A stretch of 64,000 nucleotides of DNA. Origin: Nocardia albiluteola (GTDB lineage: Bacteria; Actinomycetota; Actinomycetes; Mycobacteriales; Mycobacteriaceae). Within the stretch, counting starts at the first letter, position 1, and every line of letters starts with the position of its first letter. The position numbers were made by a program, and so were the translations under genes. The notes under the pieces are model-generated. The model was not told where the DNA came from. It worked only from the letters and a program-made list of their open reading frames with translations, and did no database searches. The stretch is from the NCBI RefSeq assembly GCF_018860155.1, contig NZ_JAHKNI010000001.1:13333-77332 (forward strand), read 5' to 3'. Below are positions 19,681-27,620 of this stretch, piece after piece.

Positions 19681-20121
19681 TCAGAGCCCTCGGGCGAGCC
19701 GTTCGAGCAGCGGAGCCGCAGCCGCCAGCAGGGCTACCTCGTCGTCGGTGAACGACTCACCGAGCGCGACCGCCATGCGACCCGACACCGCGTCACGGGT
19801 GACGTGCAGGGTGTCGCTGCCGGCCGCGCTGGCCGTGAGCAGCGACCGCCGACCGTCCTTGGGGTCGGGCGACCGGGTCACCAGGCCGTGCTCCTCCAGC
19901 GACGCGACGGTCGAGCCCATCGCCTGTGGGGTGATCTGATGCAGGCGGGCGAGATCGGCGATCGTGATCGGGCCGCTGCGGTCGATGTGCGACAGCGCGG
20001 TCAGTTCCGGGGTCGTCAACTGCCCGTCCGTGTGGGTCTCGCGGGTGCGCCGCTTGAGCATTCCCACCGCCACCTGGATCGCGGTGGCAGTGGAGCGGTT
20101 CAGGGCATCACGAGCGTCCAT
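19681..20121 (-). CDS. MarR-family transcriptional regulator
   Basis: A 146-residue MarR regulator. The winged helix is read as LTTPELTALSHIDRSGPITIADLARLHQITPQAMGSTVASLEEHGLV, followed by the wing RSPDPKDGRRSLLTASAAG with the conserved D-x-R-x. Terminal helices form the dimer. ATG 20121 lies six bases from a 42-base palindrome, its likely operator. It probably represses itself, the downstream MFS-hydrolase pair and perhaps the divergent phosphodiesterase gene. Confidence 0.93.
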   Translation of the reverse strand: MDARDALNRSTATAIQVAVGMLKRRTRETHTDGQLTTPELTALSHIDRSGPITIADLARLHQITPQAMGSTVASLEEHGLVTRSPDPKDGRRSLLTASAAGSDTLHVTRDAVSGRMAVALGESFTDDEVALLAAAAPLLERLARGL

Positions 20122-20126
20122 AAATA

Positions 20127-20168
20127 GAAGTCTAGACTGACAATCTCAACATTGCCAGTCTGGACTTC
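20127..20168. promoter_or_regulatory. MarR operator palindrome
   Basis: Left arm GAAGTCTAGACTGACAAT (20127-20144) and right arm ATTGCCAGTCTGGACTTC (20151-20168) are inverted repeats matching at 16 of 18 positions, with a 6-base centre. The element overlaps the promoter area of marR and faces the divergent gene at 20258. Size and position fit two half-sites for a winged-helix dimer. Confidence 0.8.
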
Positions 20169-20257
20169 CTAATTGCGGCTCGGGCGGGCCCTGCGGGCTT
20201 CGCAGCGGTCCGCAGCACGGTCGCGCGACGAGCTCGAATCCGGCAACATCGGCATCG

Positions 20258-21385
20258 ATGACATACACACTCGCCGACGTCCTGCCGTCGGTCGCGGCGT
20301 CCTTCGGTATGGATGTGCACAACTCTCTGGGGTTCGTGCCCAATCGCGACGTCGTGGTGCTGGTGATCGACGGGCTGGGCGCCGAACTGCTGGCACGGCA
20401 CCCGGATGTCGCGCCGACCCTGACCGCACACGTCGTGGGCACGCTGACCGCGGGATTTCCGGCGACGACCGCGACCAGCCTCAGCAGCCTCGCCCTGGGG
20501 GCGCCCTGTGCGACGCACGGCATCGTCGGCTACAGCTTCGCGATGCCGGACCCGGCTGGGCTCCGGTTGCTCAATGCGCTGCGCTGGCGCCTGGACGCCG
20601 CGACCGGCCAGGACGCCCGCGAGAGGTATCGGCCGGAAACGGTGCAGTCGGGCGCGAGCCGCCTGGAAGACCTTGCCGCGCACGGAATCCAGGTGCACTA
20701 CGTCATTCCCGAGTACCAGTACCGCTCCGGTTTGAGCCGGGCCTCCTTCCGCGCGGCGGGCACGCTGCATCCGGCCACCACACTCGATGAACTGCGGGCT
20801 GGAATCCTCTCCGTCGCAGGCCATTCCGGCGCGGGGTCGCGATTCGCCTACGCGTATTTCCCCGACCTCGATGCGACCGGCCACCTGCACGGACCCGAAT
20901 CACCGCAGTGGCTGGCGGCGCTGCACGATATCGACTCGTCGGTGGCCGATCTGCTGAGTGAACTTCCGGCGACGTGCACGCTGCTCATCACCGGCGATCA
21001 CGGAATGATCCTGGCGGACAACGTCATCGACCTCGATTCCCGGGACGCGTTACAGCGCGACGTGCGGCTCATCGGCGGCGAGGCGCGGGTGCGTCACGTC
21101 TACCTCGAGCGCGCCGATGCGGTGGCGGATGCGCTGGCCCGGTGGGCCGGCGAGCTGGCCACGCACGCACGGGTAGTGAGCCGGGAGCAGGCGCTCGATG
21201 AGCACTGGTTCGGGCCGACCCCGCCCAGCGCCGTCATCGCCCATCGAATCGGCGACCTCATCGCGGTCGCGCAGGACCGTACCGTTCTCGTTCGCCCCGG
21301 CGCCGAACCGATGGAGTCGGCATTGCTCGGTCACCACGGCGCGTGGACCGCCGACGAACAGCTGGTGCCACTCATCGCCCGTTGA
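20258..21385 (+). CDS. Alkaline-phosphatase-superfamily phosphodiesterase
   Basis: A 375-residue protein of the type I phosphodiesterase/nucleotide pyrophosphatase group. Metal ligands and nucleophile are in place: first Asp in VVVLVIDGLGAELL (about residue 31), Thr in FPATTATSLSSLALGAP, then YFPDLDATGHLHG and LLITGDHGMI. A late His is present in LGHHGAW near the C-terminus. No signal peptide is seen, so it probably acts inside the cell on phosphodiesters or nucleotides. ATG 20258 is used. It diverges from marR across the operator and may be under its control. Confidence 0.87.
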   Translation: MTYTLADVLPSVAASFGMDVHNSLGFVPNRDVVVLVIDGLGAELLARHPDVAPTLTAHVVGTLTAGFPATTATSLSSLALGAPCATHGIVGYSFAMPDPAGLRLLNALRWRLDAATGQDARERYRPETVQSGASRLEDLAAHGIQVHYVIPEYQYRSGLSRASFRAAGTLHPATTLDELRAGILSVAGHSGAGSRFAYAYFPDLDATGHLHGPESPQWLAALHDIDSSVADLLSELPATCTLLITGDHGMILADNVIDLDSRDALQRDVRLIGGEARVRHVYLERADAVADALARWAGELATHARVVSREQALDEHWFGPTPPSAVIAHRIGDLIAVAQDRTVLVRPGAEPMESALLGHHGAWTADEQLVPLIAR

Positions 21386-21472
21386 CCTGCGAGGCCCGGA
21401 TTCACGGGTGACCGGCATCGATCCGGCCGGCCCGGATCGTCGCGGCGGCGCGGGCTCGGGCAGAGTGGATTC

Positions 21473-22555
21473 GTGACGCTCATTTCCCAGTTCGAGTATC
21501 AGTCGAGGGCCGCCGACGCACTGGGCTCGTCGTTGTATGCGATCCTCCTGGCCGAGATCGCGCGGGATATCGAGGCCGCCGGGCCATGCGCCCGGGCGGT
21601 GGCCGGTTTCGAGGACTCCCACCGCGATTCCGCGCTACCCCTGCGGTTCGTGGCCGCCGTGCACGCGCTGGTGCTGTCCGGCGAGGTTCCGGAACTCGCG
21701 CGCTACTATCCGAGTGCCGGGCCGGAGGCCGCCCCACCCGACGCTGGGCTCTGGCCGGCGTTCCGCGAAGTCGTTGCGGCACAGACCGAATGGATAGCCG
21801 CCTGGCTCGACACCCCACCACGCGCGCCGCAGACGAACGATGTCGGCCGGGCCGTGCCGCTGCTGGCCGGACTGCTGGCCGCGGTGGATGCGACTCCGCT
21901 GCCGATTCGCCTGCTGGAGCTGGGCAGCAGCGCGGGGCTGAACCTGCGTGCGGACCAGTTCCGCTGGCACACCGGCGATCTCGACTGGGGACCGCGCGAG
22001 TCGCCGGTCGTTCTCGGCGATGCCTGGCGGGAGCCGGTGCCATCGTGGCTGGTGTCCGCGGTGCGCGGGCATCCCACGGTGCGCGTCGTCGAGCGGCGGG
22101 GCTGCGATCTCGCGCCCATCGATCCGCTCTCGCCGCACGGGGCGCTGGCGCTGCGTTCATATGTCTGGCCGGATCAGATCGAGCGGATGACGCGGCTGGA
22201 CGGCGCGCTGCGGCTGGCCGAGCGGGTTCCGGCCGAGGTGATCACCTCGGGCGCGGCGGAATTCCTCGCGGGCATAGATCTGGTGCCCGGGGCACTGACA
22301 ATCGTGTGGCATTCGGTCATGCGCCAGTACGTCGACCCGAAGGAGTGGCAACTGGTGGCCGCCGAGCTGGACCGGCTGGCCGCGGCCAGCGGACCCGATG
22401 CGGGATTCGCCCATATCGCGTTCGAACCACAGCTGACTCGCGACGATCGCAACGGATTCCGGCTCACCGCCAGAATCGGCAAGACCCCCGAGACGGTACT
22501 GGCGCGAGCCATGCCCCATGGCATTCCGGCGTTCGTCCGATCCGAGGACCAGTGA
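21473..22555 (+). CDS. DUF2332 protein
   Basis: A 360-residue protein of the actinobacterial DUF2332 family, function unknown. Recognisable segments are FEYQSRAADALGSSLYAILLAEIARDI, PLRFVAAVHALVLSGEVPELARYYPS, the glycine-rich LLELGSSAGLNLRADQFRW and a C-terminal LTIVWHSVMRQYV. The LELGSSAGLNL loop resembles a nucleotide or SAM-binding motif, so a methyltransferase-like fold is conceivable. GTG 21473 starts it, 87 bases after the phosphodiesterase gene. Confidence 0.82.
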   Translation: MTLISQFEYQSRAADALGSSLYAILLAEIARDIEAAGPCARAVAGFEDSHRDSALPLRFVAAVHALVLSGEVPELARYYPSAGPEAAPPDAGLWPAFREVVAAQTEWIAAWLDTPPRAPQTNDVGRAVPLLAGLLAAVDATPLPIRLLELGSSAGLNLRADQFRWHTGDLDWGPRESPVVLGDAWREPVPSWLVSAVRGHPTVRVVERRGCDLAPIDPLSPHGALALRSYVWPDQIERMTRLDGALRLAERVPAEVITSGAAEFLAGIDLVPGALTIVWHSVMRQYVDPKEWQLVAAELDRLAAASGPDAGFAHIAFEPQLTRDDRNGFRLTARIGKTPETVLARAMPHGIPAFVRSEDQ

Positions 22556-22569
22556 CCGGGCTGCTGCCT

Positions 22570-22802
22570 GAGGTTCCGGGCGGCGACGAATCGCGGCATC
22601 GCCATATGCTGCTCCTCCCACCTGACTCATCAACGGTCGAATCCGTTGCGAGAGGGAATACATCGACGCTGATCGGCGGCACCCGGCGACGAGTAATCGG
22701 GCTACCACTCGAGGTCCGGGCGGCGACGAACCACGGCGTCGCCGGACCACGCTCTGCCGCTCGGCTCACCAAGAGCCGGACTCGTTGCAAGTGGTACGCA
22801 TC
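22570..22802. repeat. Two diverged direct repeats of about 95 bp
   Basis: Copy 1 (22570-22664) and copy 2 (22711-22802) share GAGGT(T)CCGGGCGGCGACGAA, a following CGGC-TCGCC, a central CT-rich part and the end CGTTGC-AG-GG-A-CATC. They fill the intergenic space between DUF2332 and the ANTAR gene. No frame is open through both. They are unrelated to known insertion sequences as far as can be seen. Confidence 0.5.
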
Positions 22803-22871
22803 TGCGCCGTTCAGCGGGCGCCCGGCGCGGCGTGGAGCATGCCCGAACCGGTGGGGTGCGTGGGCGAAGTG

Positions 22872-23156
22872 CTAGGCCGGGGCGGGAACCTCGGCGGCCC
22901 GCGCGAACAGGTGCCCCCACGCGGTGTGCGCGACGGCGGCGGGGCCGGGGGCGACGGCGGGAGCATCCGCGCCGGCCAGTTCGACCAGGGCGCGGGCCAG
23001 ACCCAGCGCGGGCACCCGGTGCTGGTGGGCGGTGTCGAGGATTTCGGCGAACGCGTCGGCGGGGCTGTAGCGGCGTAGCGCGACCAGGACGCCCTCGGCG
23101 GTGTCGAGCATGCGGGCGTCGTTGCGGTGGAAGGTCTCGATGGCGGGCTTGGTCAT
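22872..23156 (-). CDS. Small ANTAR-domain protein behind an M-box riboswitch
   Basis: A 94-residue protein that is little more than an ANTAR RNA-binding domain: ARMLDTAEGVLVALRRYSPADAFAEILDTAHQHRVPALGLARALVELA (about residues 14-61). This keeps the helix arrangement of ANTAR antiterminators, which bind paired hexaloop hairpins in nascent RNA. No receiver, GAF or PAS sensor domain is attached; the tail is Ala/Pro-rich and ends GHLFARAAEVPAPA. ATG 23156 has AGGAGAGATC directly upstream. It is the second ORF in a transcript led by a magnesium riboswitch, so its level should rise when Mg2+ is low. Its RNA targets are unknown. Confidence 0.75.
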   Translation of the reverse strand: MTKPAIETFHRNDARMLDTAEGVLVALRRYSPADAFAEILDTAHQHRVPALGLARALVELAGADAPAVAPGPAAVAHTAWGHLFARAAEVPAPA

Positions 23157-23181
23157 GATCTCTCCTGTGAACTCGGAAGAA

Positions 23182-23271
23182 TCAGCCGCCGCAGGCGATT
23201 TCGGCCGCGCGGGGCTGAGGGCTGGTGGATTGTCGAGCCGGACTCGGATACGGACTGGCGTCGGACGTCAT
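23182..23271 (-). CDS. 29-residue leader peptide between M-box and ANTAR gene
   Basis: A short ORF starting ATG 23271, preceded by a strong GAGGAGGTGAGGG site, and ending TGA 23182 only 25 bases before the ANTAR start. It reads MTSDASPYPSPARQSTSPQP and ends AAEIACGG. It is rich in Ser and Pro, including YPSP and SPQP. Proline-rich ORFs in Mg-sensing leaders (such as mgtL) can couple ribosome speed to expression, which is a possible role here. Homology is not visible. Confidence 0.55.
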   Translation of the reverse strand: MTSDASPYPSPARQSTSPQPRAAEIACGG

Positions 23272-23358
23272 ACGGTGTCCCTCACCTCCTCGGGGCCGAA
23301 GTCATTGTTGCCGGGAACGGCGAAATTCGCCGCTGCCGGATGTCAGGACAGGGAAGGA

Positions 23359-23380
23359 CGCCTCGCAACGGAGCGAGGCG
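23359..23380 (-). terminator. Hairpin downstream of the M-box (expression platform)
   Basis: A perfect 8-bp stem CGCCTCGC / GCGAGGCG with a 6-base loop lies directly 3' of the M-box on the minus strand and is followed by a pyrimidine-rich TCCTTCCCTGTCCT. It may act as the terminator or a switching stem of the riboswitch. Confidence 0.5.
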
Positions 23381-23384
23381 GGCA

Positions 23385-23548
23385 CCCCTCTCGTCAGAGC
23401 TTCGGCACTGCGCGACGTATCCCGGAACCGGGAAGCCACTTGGGATCGCTCCTTAATCCGGGGCGACCTGTCCTGATCTTGGGCGTCTCTCGACGTCGTG
23501 AGATCAGTGGCCTGTGTTCACACAGGAGCCTCGCCTAGCGAGGTGCTG
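23385..23548 (-). ncRNA. M-box (ykoK) magnesium riboswitch
   Basis: On the minus strand the leader contains the conserved M-box elements in order: CTAGGCGAGGCTCCT (23538-23524), GTCGAGAGACGCC (23494-23482), then ACAGG and TTAAGGAG, and finally CAGTGCCGAAGCTCTGACGA (about 23410-23391). These correspond to the core loops that bind several Mg2+ ions and bring the three long helices together. It precedes a 29-residue ORF and an ANTAR protein rather than a recognisable Mg transporter. Boundaries are approximate. Confidence 0.85.
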
Positions 23549-23702
23549 ACCCCAGCCATCCTGACGGCGACCACGCCGGAAGTCAAGAAGGAGAAATCGG
23601 CGTGTTATGCGGTCGAGACCCGTTGCGAATCAGGCACTTTCGCACGGGAAGAGCCGATGCGCGCGCGGCGGGGTTGTCGGTGGTGGCGATTAGGCTGGCG
23701 GC

Positions 23703-24377
23703 GTGCAGAAATCCAGCGCCGTCGAACACCCCGATACCCGTGCCACCAGGGACGCCTACGACGAGTGGGCGGAGGTGTACACCGAGCGGACGGCGGGCCT
23801 GCTGCCCAGCGAGCCGTTCGACCGGGCGATGCTGGGCGTGTTCGCGGAGCTCGTCCGGGCCGACGGCGGCGGTCCGGTGGCCGATGTCGGATGCGGTCCG
23901 GGCCGGCTCACCCCGTACCTCGTCGACCTCGGCCTGGACGTCTTCGGGATCGATCTGTCCCCGGAGATGATCCGGCTCGCCCGCGCGGCCCGGCCCGACC
24001 TGCGCTACGAGGTGGGCACGATGGAGACCCTGGCGCTGGACGACGCCGCGCTGAGCGGACTCATGGCCTGGTACAGCATCATTCATCTGCCACCGGAGCG
24101 AGTGCCCGGCGCGCTGACCGAATTCGCGCGGGTGCTGCGGCCGGGCGGGCGGCTGCTGCTGGCCTTCCAGTCCACCGACGAGGAGCTGGATATGCAACCG
24201 CACGATCACCGGGTCGCCCCGTCCTATCGGTGGTCGCTGCGCCGGATGGAGGAATTGCTGCGGCCGTGCGGGTTCCGCACCGTGACGCGGATGCTGCGGG
24301 ACCGCGAGCCCGACGAGATCTACGGGGCCAGCTACTTGATCGCGATCCGAACCGACGGCGCGGGCGCCCCGGAGTAA
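23703..24377 (+). CDS. Class I SAM-dependent methyltransferase
   Basis: A 224-residue methyltransferase of the UbiE/Methyltransf_11 type. Motif I is VADVGCGPGRLTPYL (about residues 60-74), motif II VFGIDLSPEMIRLARAA, then LSGLMAWYSIIHLPPE and the post-motif VLRPGGRLLLAFQ. The acceptor cannot be deduced. GTG 23703 is the first start after the region divergent from the M-box transcript. The next gene starts 133 bases downstream. Confidence 0.88.
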   Translation: MQKSSAVEHPDTRATRDAYDEWAEVYTERTAGLLPSEPFDRAMLGVFAELVRADGGGPVADVGCGPGRLTPYLVDLGLDVFGIDLSPEMIRLARAARPDLRYEVGTMETLALDDAALSGLMAWYSIIHLPPERVPGALTEFARVLRPGGRLLLAFQSTDEELDMQPHDHRVAPSYRWSLRRMEELLRPCGFRTVTRMLRDREPDEIYGASYLIAIRTDGAGAPE

Positions 24378-24510
24378 TCGACGGATCACCTGTGGGGCCG
24401 GCGCCGACGAACTGTACGGCCCCGCGAGCGATCTGCCGTCCTGGGCCCGGCACGCCTCTTCCTCGCCCGAACCGGGCGGGCCCGCCGCGATTTCGTGATA
24501 TCCAGGGCAG

Positions 24511-26046
24511 ATGCGTACCCGATACGACGTGGTCATCGTCGGCGGCGGTCACAACGGCCTGGTCGCCGCGGCCTACCTGGCGCGCGCCGGGCGCTCGGTG
24601 CTGGTGCTCGAGCGCGGGGCGCACACCGGCGGCGCGGCGGTCTCCGAGCGGGTGTTCGCCGGGTTCGACGCGCGCCTGTCGCGATACTCGTATCTGGTGA
24701 GCCTGCTGCCGCGGCAGATCGTGGACGATCTGGGGCTGCGGTTCACCACCCGCCGCCGCCGAATCTCCTCGTACACGCCGATGGACGGGCGCGGGCTGCT
24801 GGTGGATACCCAGGATGCCGCCCGCACCCGGGAAAGCTTCGTCCGGATGACCGGCTCGGACGCGGACTTCGAGGCGTGGCAGCGCTTCTACGGCGCGACC
24901 GGGCGCCTGGCGCAGCGGGTGTTCCCCACGCTCACGCAACCGGTGCCGCGCCGCGCAGAACTCGAGCGCATCGTCGACGACGCCGAAACCTGGGCGGCGA
25001 TCTTCGAGCGTCCACTGGGGGAGACGATCGAATCCACCTTCGCCGACGACACGGTGCGCGGCGTGGTGTTCACCGACGCGCTCATCGGCACCTTCACCCA
25101 CGCCCACGACCCGTCGTTGCGCCAGAACCGGTGCTTTCTCTATCACGTGATCGGCGGGGGCACCGGCGACTGGGACGTGCCCGTCGGGGGCATGGGCGCC
25201 CTCACCGATGCGCTGGCCGCGGCGGCGCGCGGCGCGGGGGCCGAGATCGTCGTCGATCACGCGGTCACCGGCATCGAAACCGACGGCGGCACAGCGGAAG
25301 TGGCGTTCACGGGCGGCACGGTCGCGGCGGGACACGTGCTGGTGAACGCCGCGCCACACGAGCTGTCCCGCCTGCTCGGCGAGCCCGAGGCGACCGGCCC
25401 CGAGGGCTCCCAGCTCAAGGTGAACATGCTGCTGAACCGGCTGCCGCGGCTGCGCGACACGGTCGATCCGCGCGAGGCCTTCGCGGGCACCTTCCACATC
25501 GCCGAGGGCTATGCGCAGCTGGATGCCGCCTACCACGAGGCCGCGGCCGGAACGCCGCCGACGGCCCCGCCCTCGGAGATCTACTGCCACACCCTCACCG
25601 ATCCATCCATCCTGGCCGCCGATCTGGCCGCCCGCGGCATGCACACCCTGACCCTGTTCGGATTGCACACTCCGGCAGGGCTTTTCGCGCAGGACCACGA
25701 TCGTGTCAAGCGTCGGTTGCTCGATGCGACGCTGGCCCAGCTGGATTCCGTACTGGCCGAACCGATCCGCGACTGCCTGGCCGTGGACGCCGACGGCCGG
25801 CCCTGCCTGGAGGCGAGAACCCCGCTGGACCTCGAGGACGAGGTCGGCCTGCCGGGTGGCCACATCTTCCACGGGGATCTGAGCTTTCCCTACCGCACCG
25901 ACGACGATCCTTCCCCTGCCGCCCGGTGGGGCGTGGAGACGGAGCATTCGAACATATTCCGCTGTGGCGCAGGCGCTTTGCGCGGCGGCGGCGTCAGCGG
26001 TATCGGCGGGCACAACGCCGCGATGGCGGTGCTGGAGATCGCCTGA
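24511..26046 (+). CDS. FAD-dependent oxidoreductase, phytoene-desaturase/COG1233 type
   Basis: A 511-residue flavoprotein of the phytoene dehydrogenase-related NAD(P)/FAD oxidoreductases. The N-terminal dinucleotide motif is DVVIVGGGHNGLVAAAYLARAGRSVLVLERG. The C-terminal FAD-binding part is GAGALRGGGVSGIGGHNAAMAVLEIA. The middle holds the variable substrate domain, with VPVGGMGALTDALAAAARGAGAE as the family's helper motif. Without neighbouring carotenoid genes the substrate is open; carotenoid-like or lipid substrates are possible. ATG 24511 fits the family N-terminus. Convergent with the next gene, with only ten bases between stops. Confidence 0.88.
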   Translation: MRTRYDVVIVGGGHNGLVAAAYLARAGRSVLVLERGAHTGGAAVSERVFAGFDARLSRYSYLVSLLPRQIVDDLGLRFTTRRRRISSYTPMDGRGLLVDTQDAARTRESFVRMTGSDADFEAWQRFYGATGRLAQRVFPTLTQPVPRRAELERIVDDAETWAAIFERPLGETIESTFADDTVRGVVFTDALIGTFTHAHDPSLRQNRCFLYHVIGGGTGDWDVPVGGMGALTDALAAAARGAGAEIVVDHAVTGIETDGGTAEVAFTGGTVAAGHVLVNAAPHELSRLLGEPEATGPEGSQLKVNMLLNRLPRLRDTVDPREAFAGTFHIAEGYAQLDAAYHEAAAGTPPTAPPSEIYCHTLTDPSILAADLAARGMHTLTLFGLHTPAGLFAQDHDRVKRRLLDATLAQLDSVLAEPIRDCLAVDADGRPCLEARTPLDLEDEVGLPGGHIFHGDLSFPYRTDDDPSPAARWGVETEHSNIFRCGAGALRGGGVSGIGGHNAAMAVLEIA

Positions 26047-26056
26047 ACACGGCGAC

Positions 26057-26833
26057 TCAGCGCGGCATCGCCCGAATCACCAAGGTGCGCAACGGCAGAT
26101 CGAACTCTCCGGCGGCCGTCTCGGGAATCCCCCGCAGGTACTCGGTGATGCGCCCCAGGAGCTCCGTACGCTCGCGCGGCGACACCACCAGCGTGTGCGA
26201 GTGGGTTCCGATGGTGGCGGTGAGACTTTCGACGGTGCGACGCTGGCCGTGCGGAAAATCGGAGCGCTCGAACTCCTCGAACAGCGGATGGGACGGCATG
26301 CCCCGGTCGGTGCGGGTCTGGAACGAGACGCCCGAGCGCGAGACCCGGTCCAGCTCGGCGACCCACTCCACGTCGACGGCATGGGTGTTCCAGAATGCCG
26401 CGAGGACGCCGCCGGGCCGCAGTACCCGGGCGATCTCCGGGAACGCGCGCTCCTGATCGAACCAGTGCAGCGCCTGCCCCACGAGCACCGCGTCCACCGA
26501 ATCATCGGGCAGCGGAATGGATTCCGCGGTACCGGCCAGGGCGGTGAGGCCGGGATACCGCGTCGCGAACGCGGCGCGCATCCCGTCGTCCGGCTCCACC
26601 GCGGTGACCCGGGCACCGACGGCGAGCGCACCCGCGGTGAGCTTGCCGGTACCGGCGCCCAGATCCAGCACCTCGGGGTCCGGCTTACCCAGCGGCTCCA
26701 GCGCCCAACGGATGCCCGCGAGCGGATAGTCGGGCCGGTGCTCGTCGTAGGCGGCGGCCTCGGCGCCGAACGAGGCGGCACGCCGCGCCCGCAATTCGGT
26801 GTCCTCCACGGACCATTCGTTCGCACTCGTCAC
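26057..26833 (-). CDS. Class I SAM-dependent methyltransferase
   Basis: A 258-residue methyltransferase. The N-terminal helix RRAASFGAEAAAYDEHRPDYP is typical of this group. Motif I is VLDLGAGTGKLTAGALAVGARV, then VTAVEPDDGMRAAF, SVDAVLVGQALHWFDQERAF and VLRPGGVLAAFWN. GTG 26833 was chosen because GGAGGG lies eight bases upstream; an ATG at 26893 would add 20 residues of basic, poorly conserved sequence. It is not closely similar to the methyltransferase at 23703. The substrate is unknown. Confidence 0.88.
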   Translation of the reverse strand: MTSANEWSVEDTELRARRAASFGAEAAAYDEHRPDYPLAGIRWALEPLGKPDPEVLDLGAGTGKLTAGALAVGARVTAVEPDDGMRAAFATRYPGLTALAGTAESIPLPDDSVDAVLVGQALHWFDQERAFPEIARVLRPGGVLAAFWNTHAVDVEWVAELDRVSRSGVSFQTRTDRGMPSHPLFEEFERSDFPHGQRRTVESLTATIGTHSHTLVVSPRERTELLGRITEYLRGIPETAAGEFDLPLRTLVIRAMPR

Positions 26834-26905
26834 GCGCCATTCCCTCCGCCTCGACACAACGCGACGACCGGCCGCCGCCGGATCATCGCTCATCCGCCGT
26901 CGATG

Positions 26906-27481
26906 CTACTGAGATCGGGCGCCCGGATACGCGGGCAGCGACTGATCGTCGTCCCGCGCGGCATTCTTCCTGTTGGTCATCACGCCCACGTCGGGCATCC
27001 GCTCGAGCAGGAGGCGGCGCATGGAGATCCGCGGTATTTCGTCCTGGCCCTGGTGCGCCCAGGCCGCCGCGATCGAGAGCCGGATCAGGCGGCGCGCGAC
27101 GTAGAACAGCAGCGCGGCCAACGGCAGCTCGCCCGCCCCGGCGGTCAGCAGCGAGACGGGCAGATCGGGCGTGTTCCAGTCCAGCACGATATCGAACCAG
27201 GCGTCGCAGCACAGCAGCGTCGCGGTGACGATCGCCCAGGGGATGAAGATCCGGCGGTGCAGCCAGGCCCACAGGGCCGTCATGCCGATGGAACCGATCA
27301 CGAAGAAATCGAATCCGACCCACGCGACGTCCCACTGGGTCACCTCGTGGCGCGAGGGCAGGCTGGTCGCCAGGTAGACGACCCAGGGGATCAGGAACAC
27401 GAAACTGCCGGTCACCACGGCCAGAAACATCCATCGCAGGTGCCTGGCGGCGGGGTGGCTGGGGGTCAGTGTGAGCGCCAT
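26906..27481 (-). CDS. Four-helix membrane protein of unknown function
   Basis: A 191-residue membrane protein with four predicted transmembrane segments: MFLAVVTGSFVFLIPWVVYLA, VGFDFFVIGSIGMTALWAWL, IFIPWAIVTATLLCCDAWFDIV and ELPLAALLFYVARRLI. The cytoplasmic tail is charged (LERMPDVGVMTNRKNAARDDD). A conserved-looking acidic residue in DAWFDIVLDW could be functional. ATG 27481 has GGGAGGTAGG just upstream. It lies between a methyltransferase and a PadR regulator, all on the minus strand. No family was recognised. Confidence 0.75.
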   Translation of the reverse strand: MALTLTPSHPAARHLRWMFLAVVTGSFVFLIPWVVYLATSLPSRHEVTQWDVAWVGFDFFVIGSIGMTALWAWLHRRIFIPWAIVTATLLCCDAWFDIVLDWNTPDLPVSLLTAGAGELPLAALLFYVARRLIRLSIAAAWAHQGQDEIPRISMRRLLLERMPDVGVMTNRKNAARDDDQSLPAYPGARSQ

Positions 27482-27620
27482 GCCCTACCTCCCGGTGATC
27501 TCGCTGCCTCTGGGGCCGATCCGGTGTTGCTGCTGATCGACTACCAACCGGTAATGGGAGCAACCGGTGCGGTGGCCGGATTAATTCCGATCGTCGGGCG
27601 GATGAACGTCACACCACCGG

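Noticed and set aside
24079..26013. A 644-codon antisense frame across the methyltransferase and FAD oxidoreductase
   Set aside because: Low-complexity Arg/Gly/His composition, no domain, and it contradicts two clear genes on the other strand.
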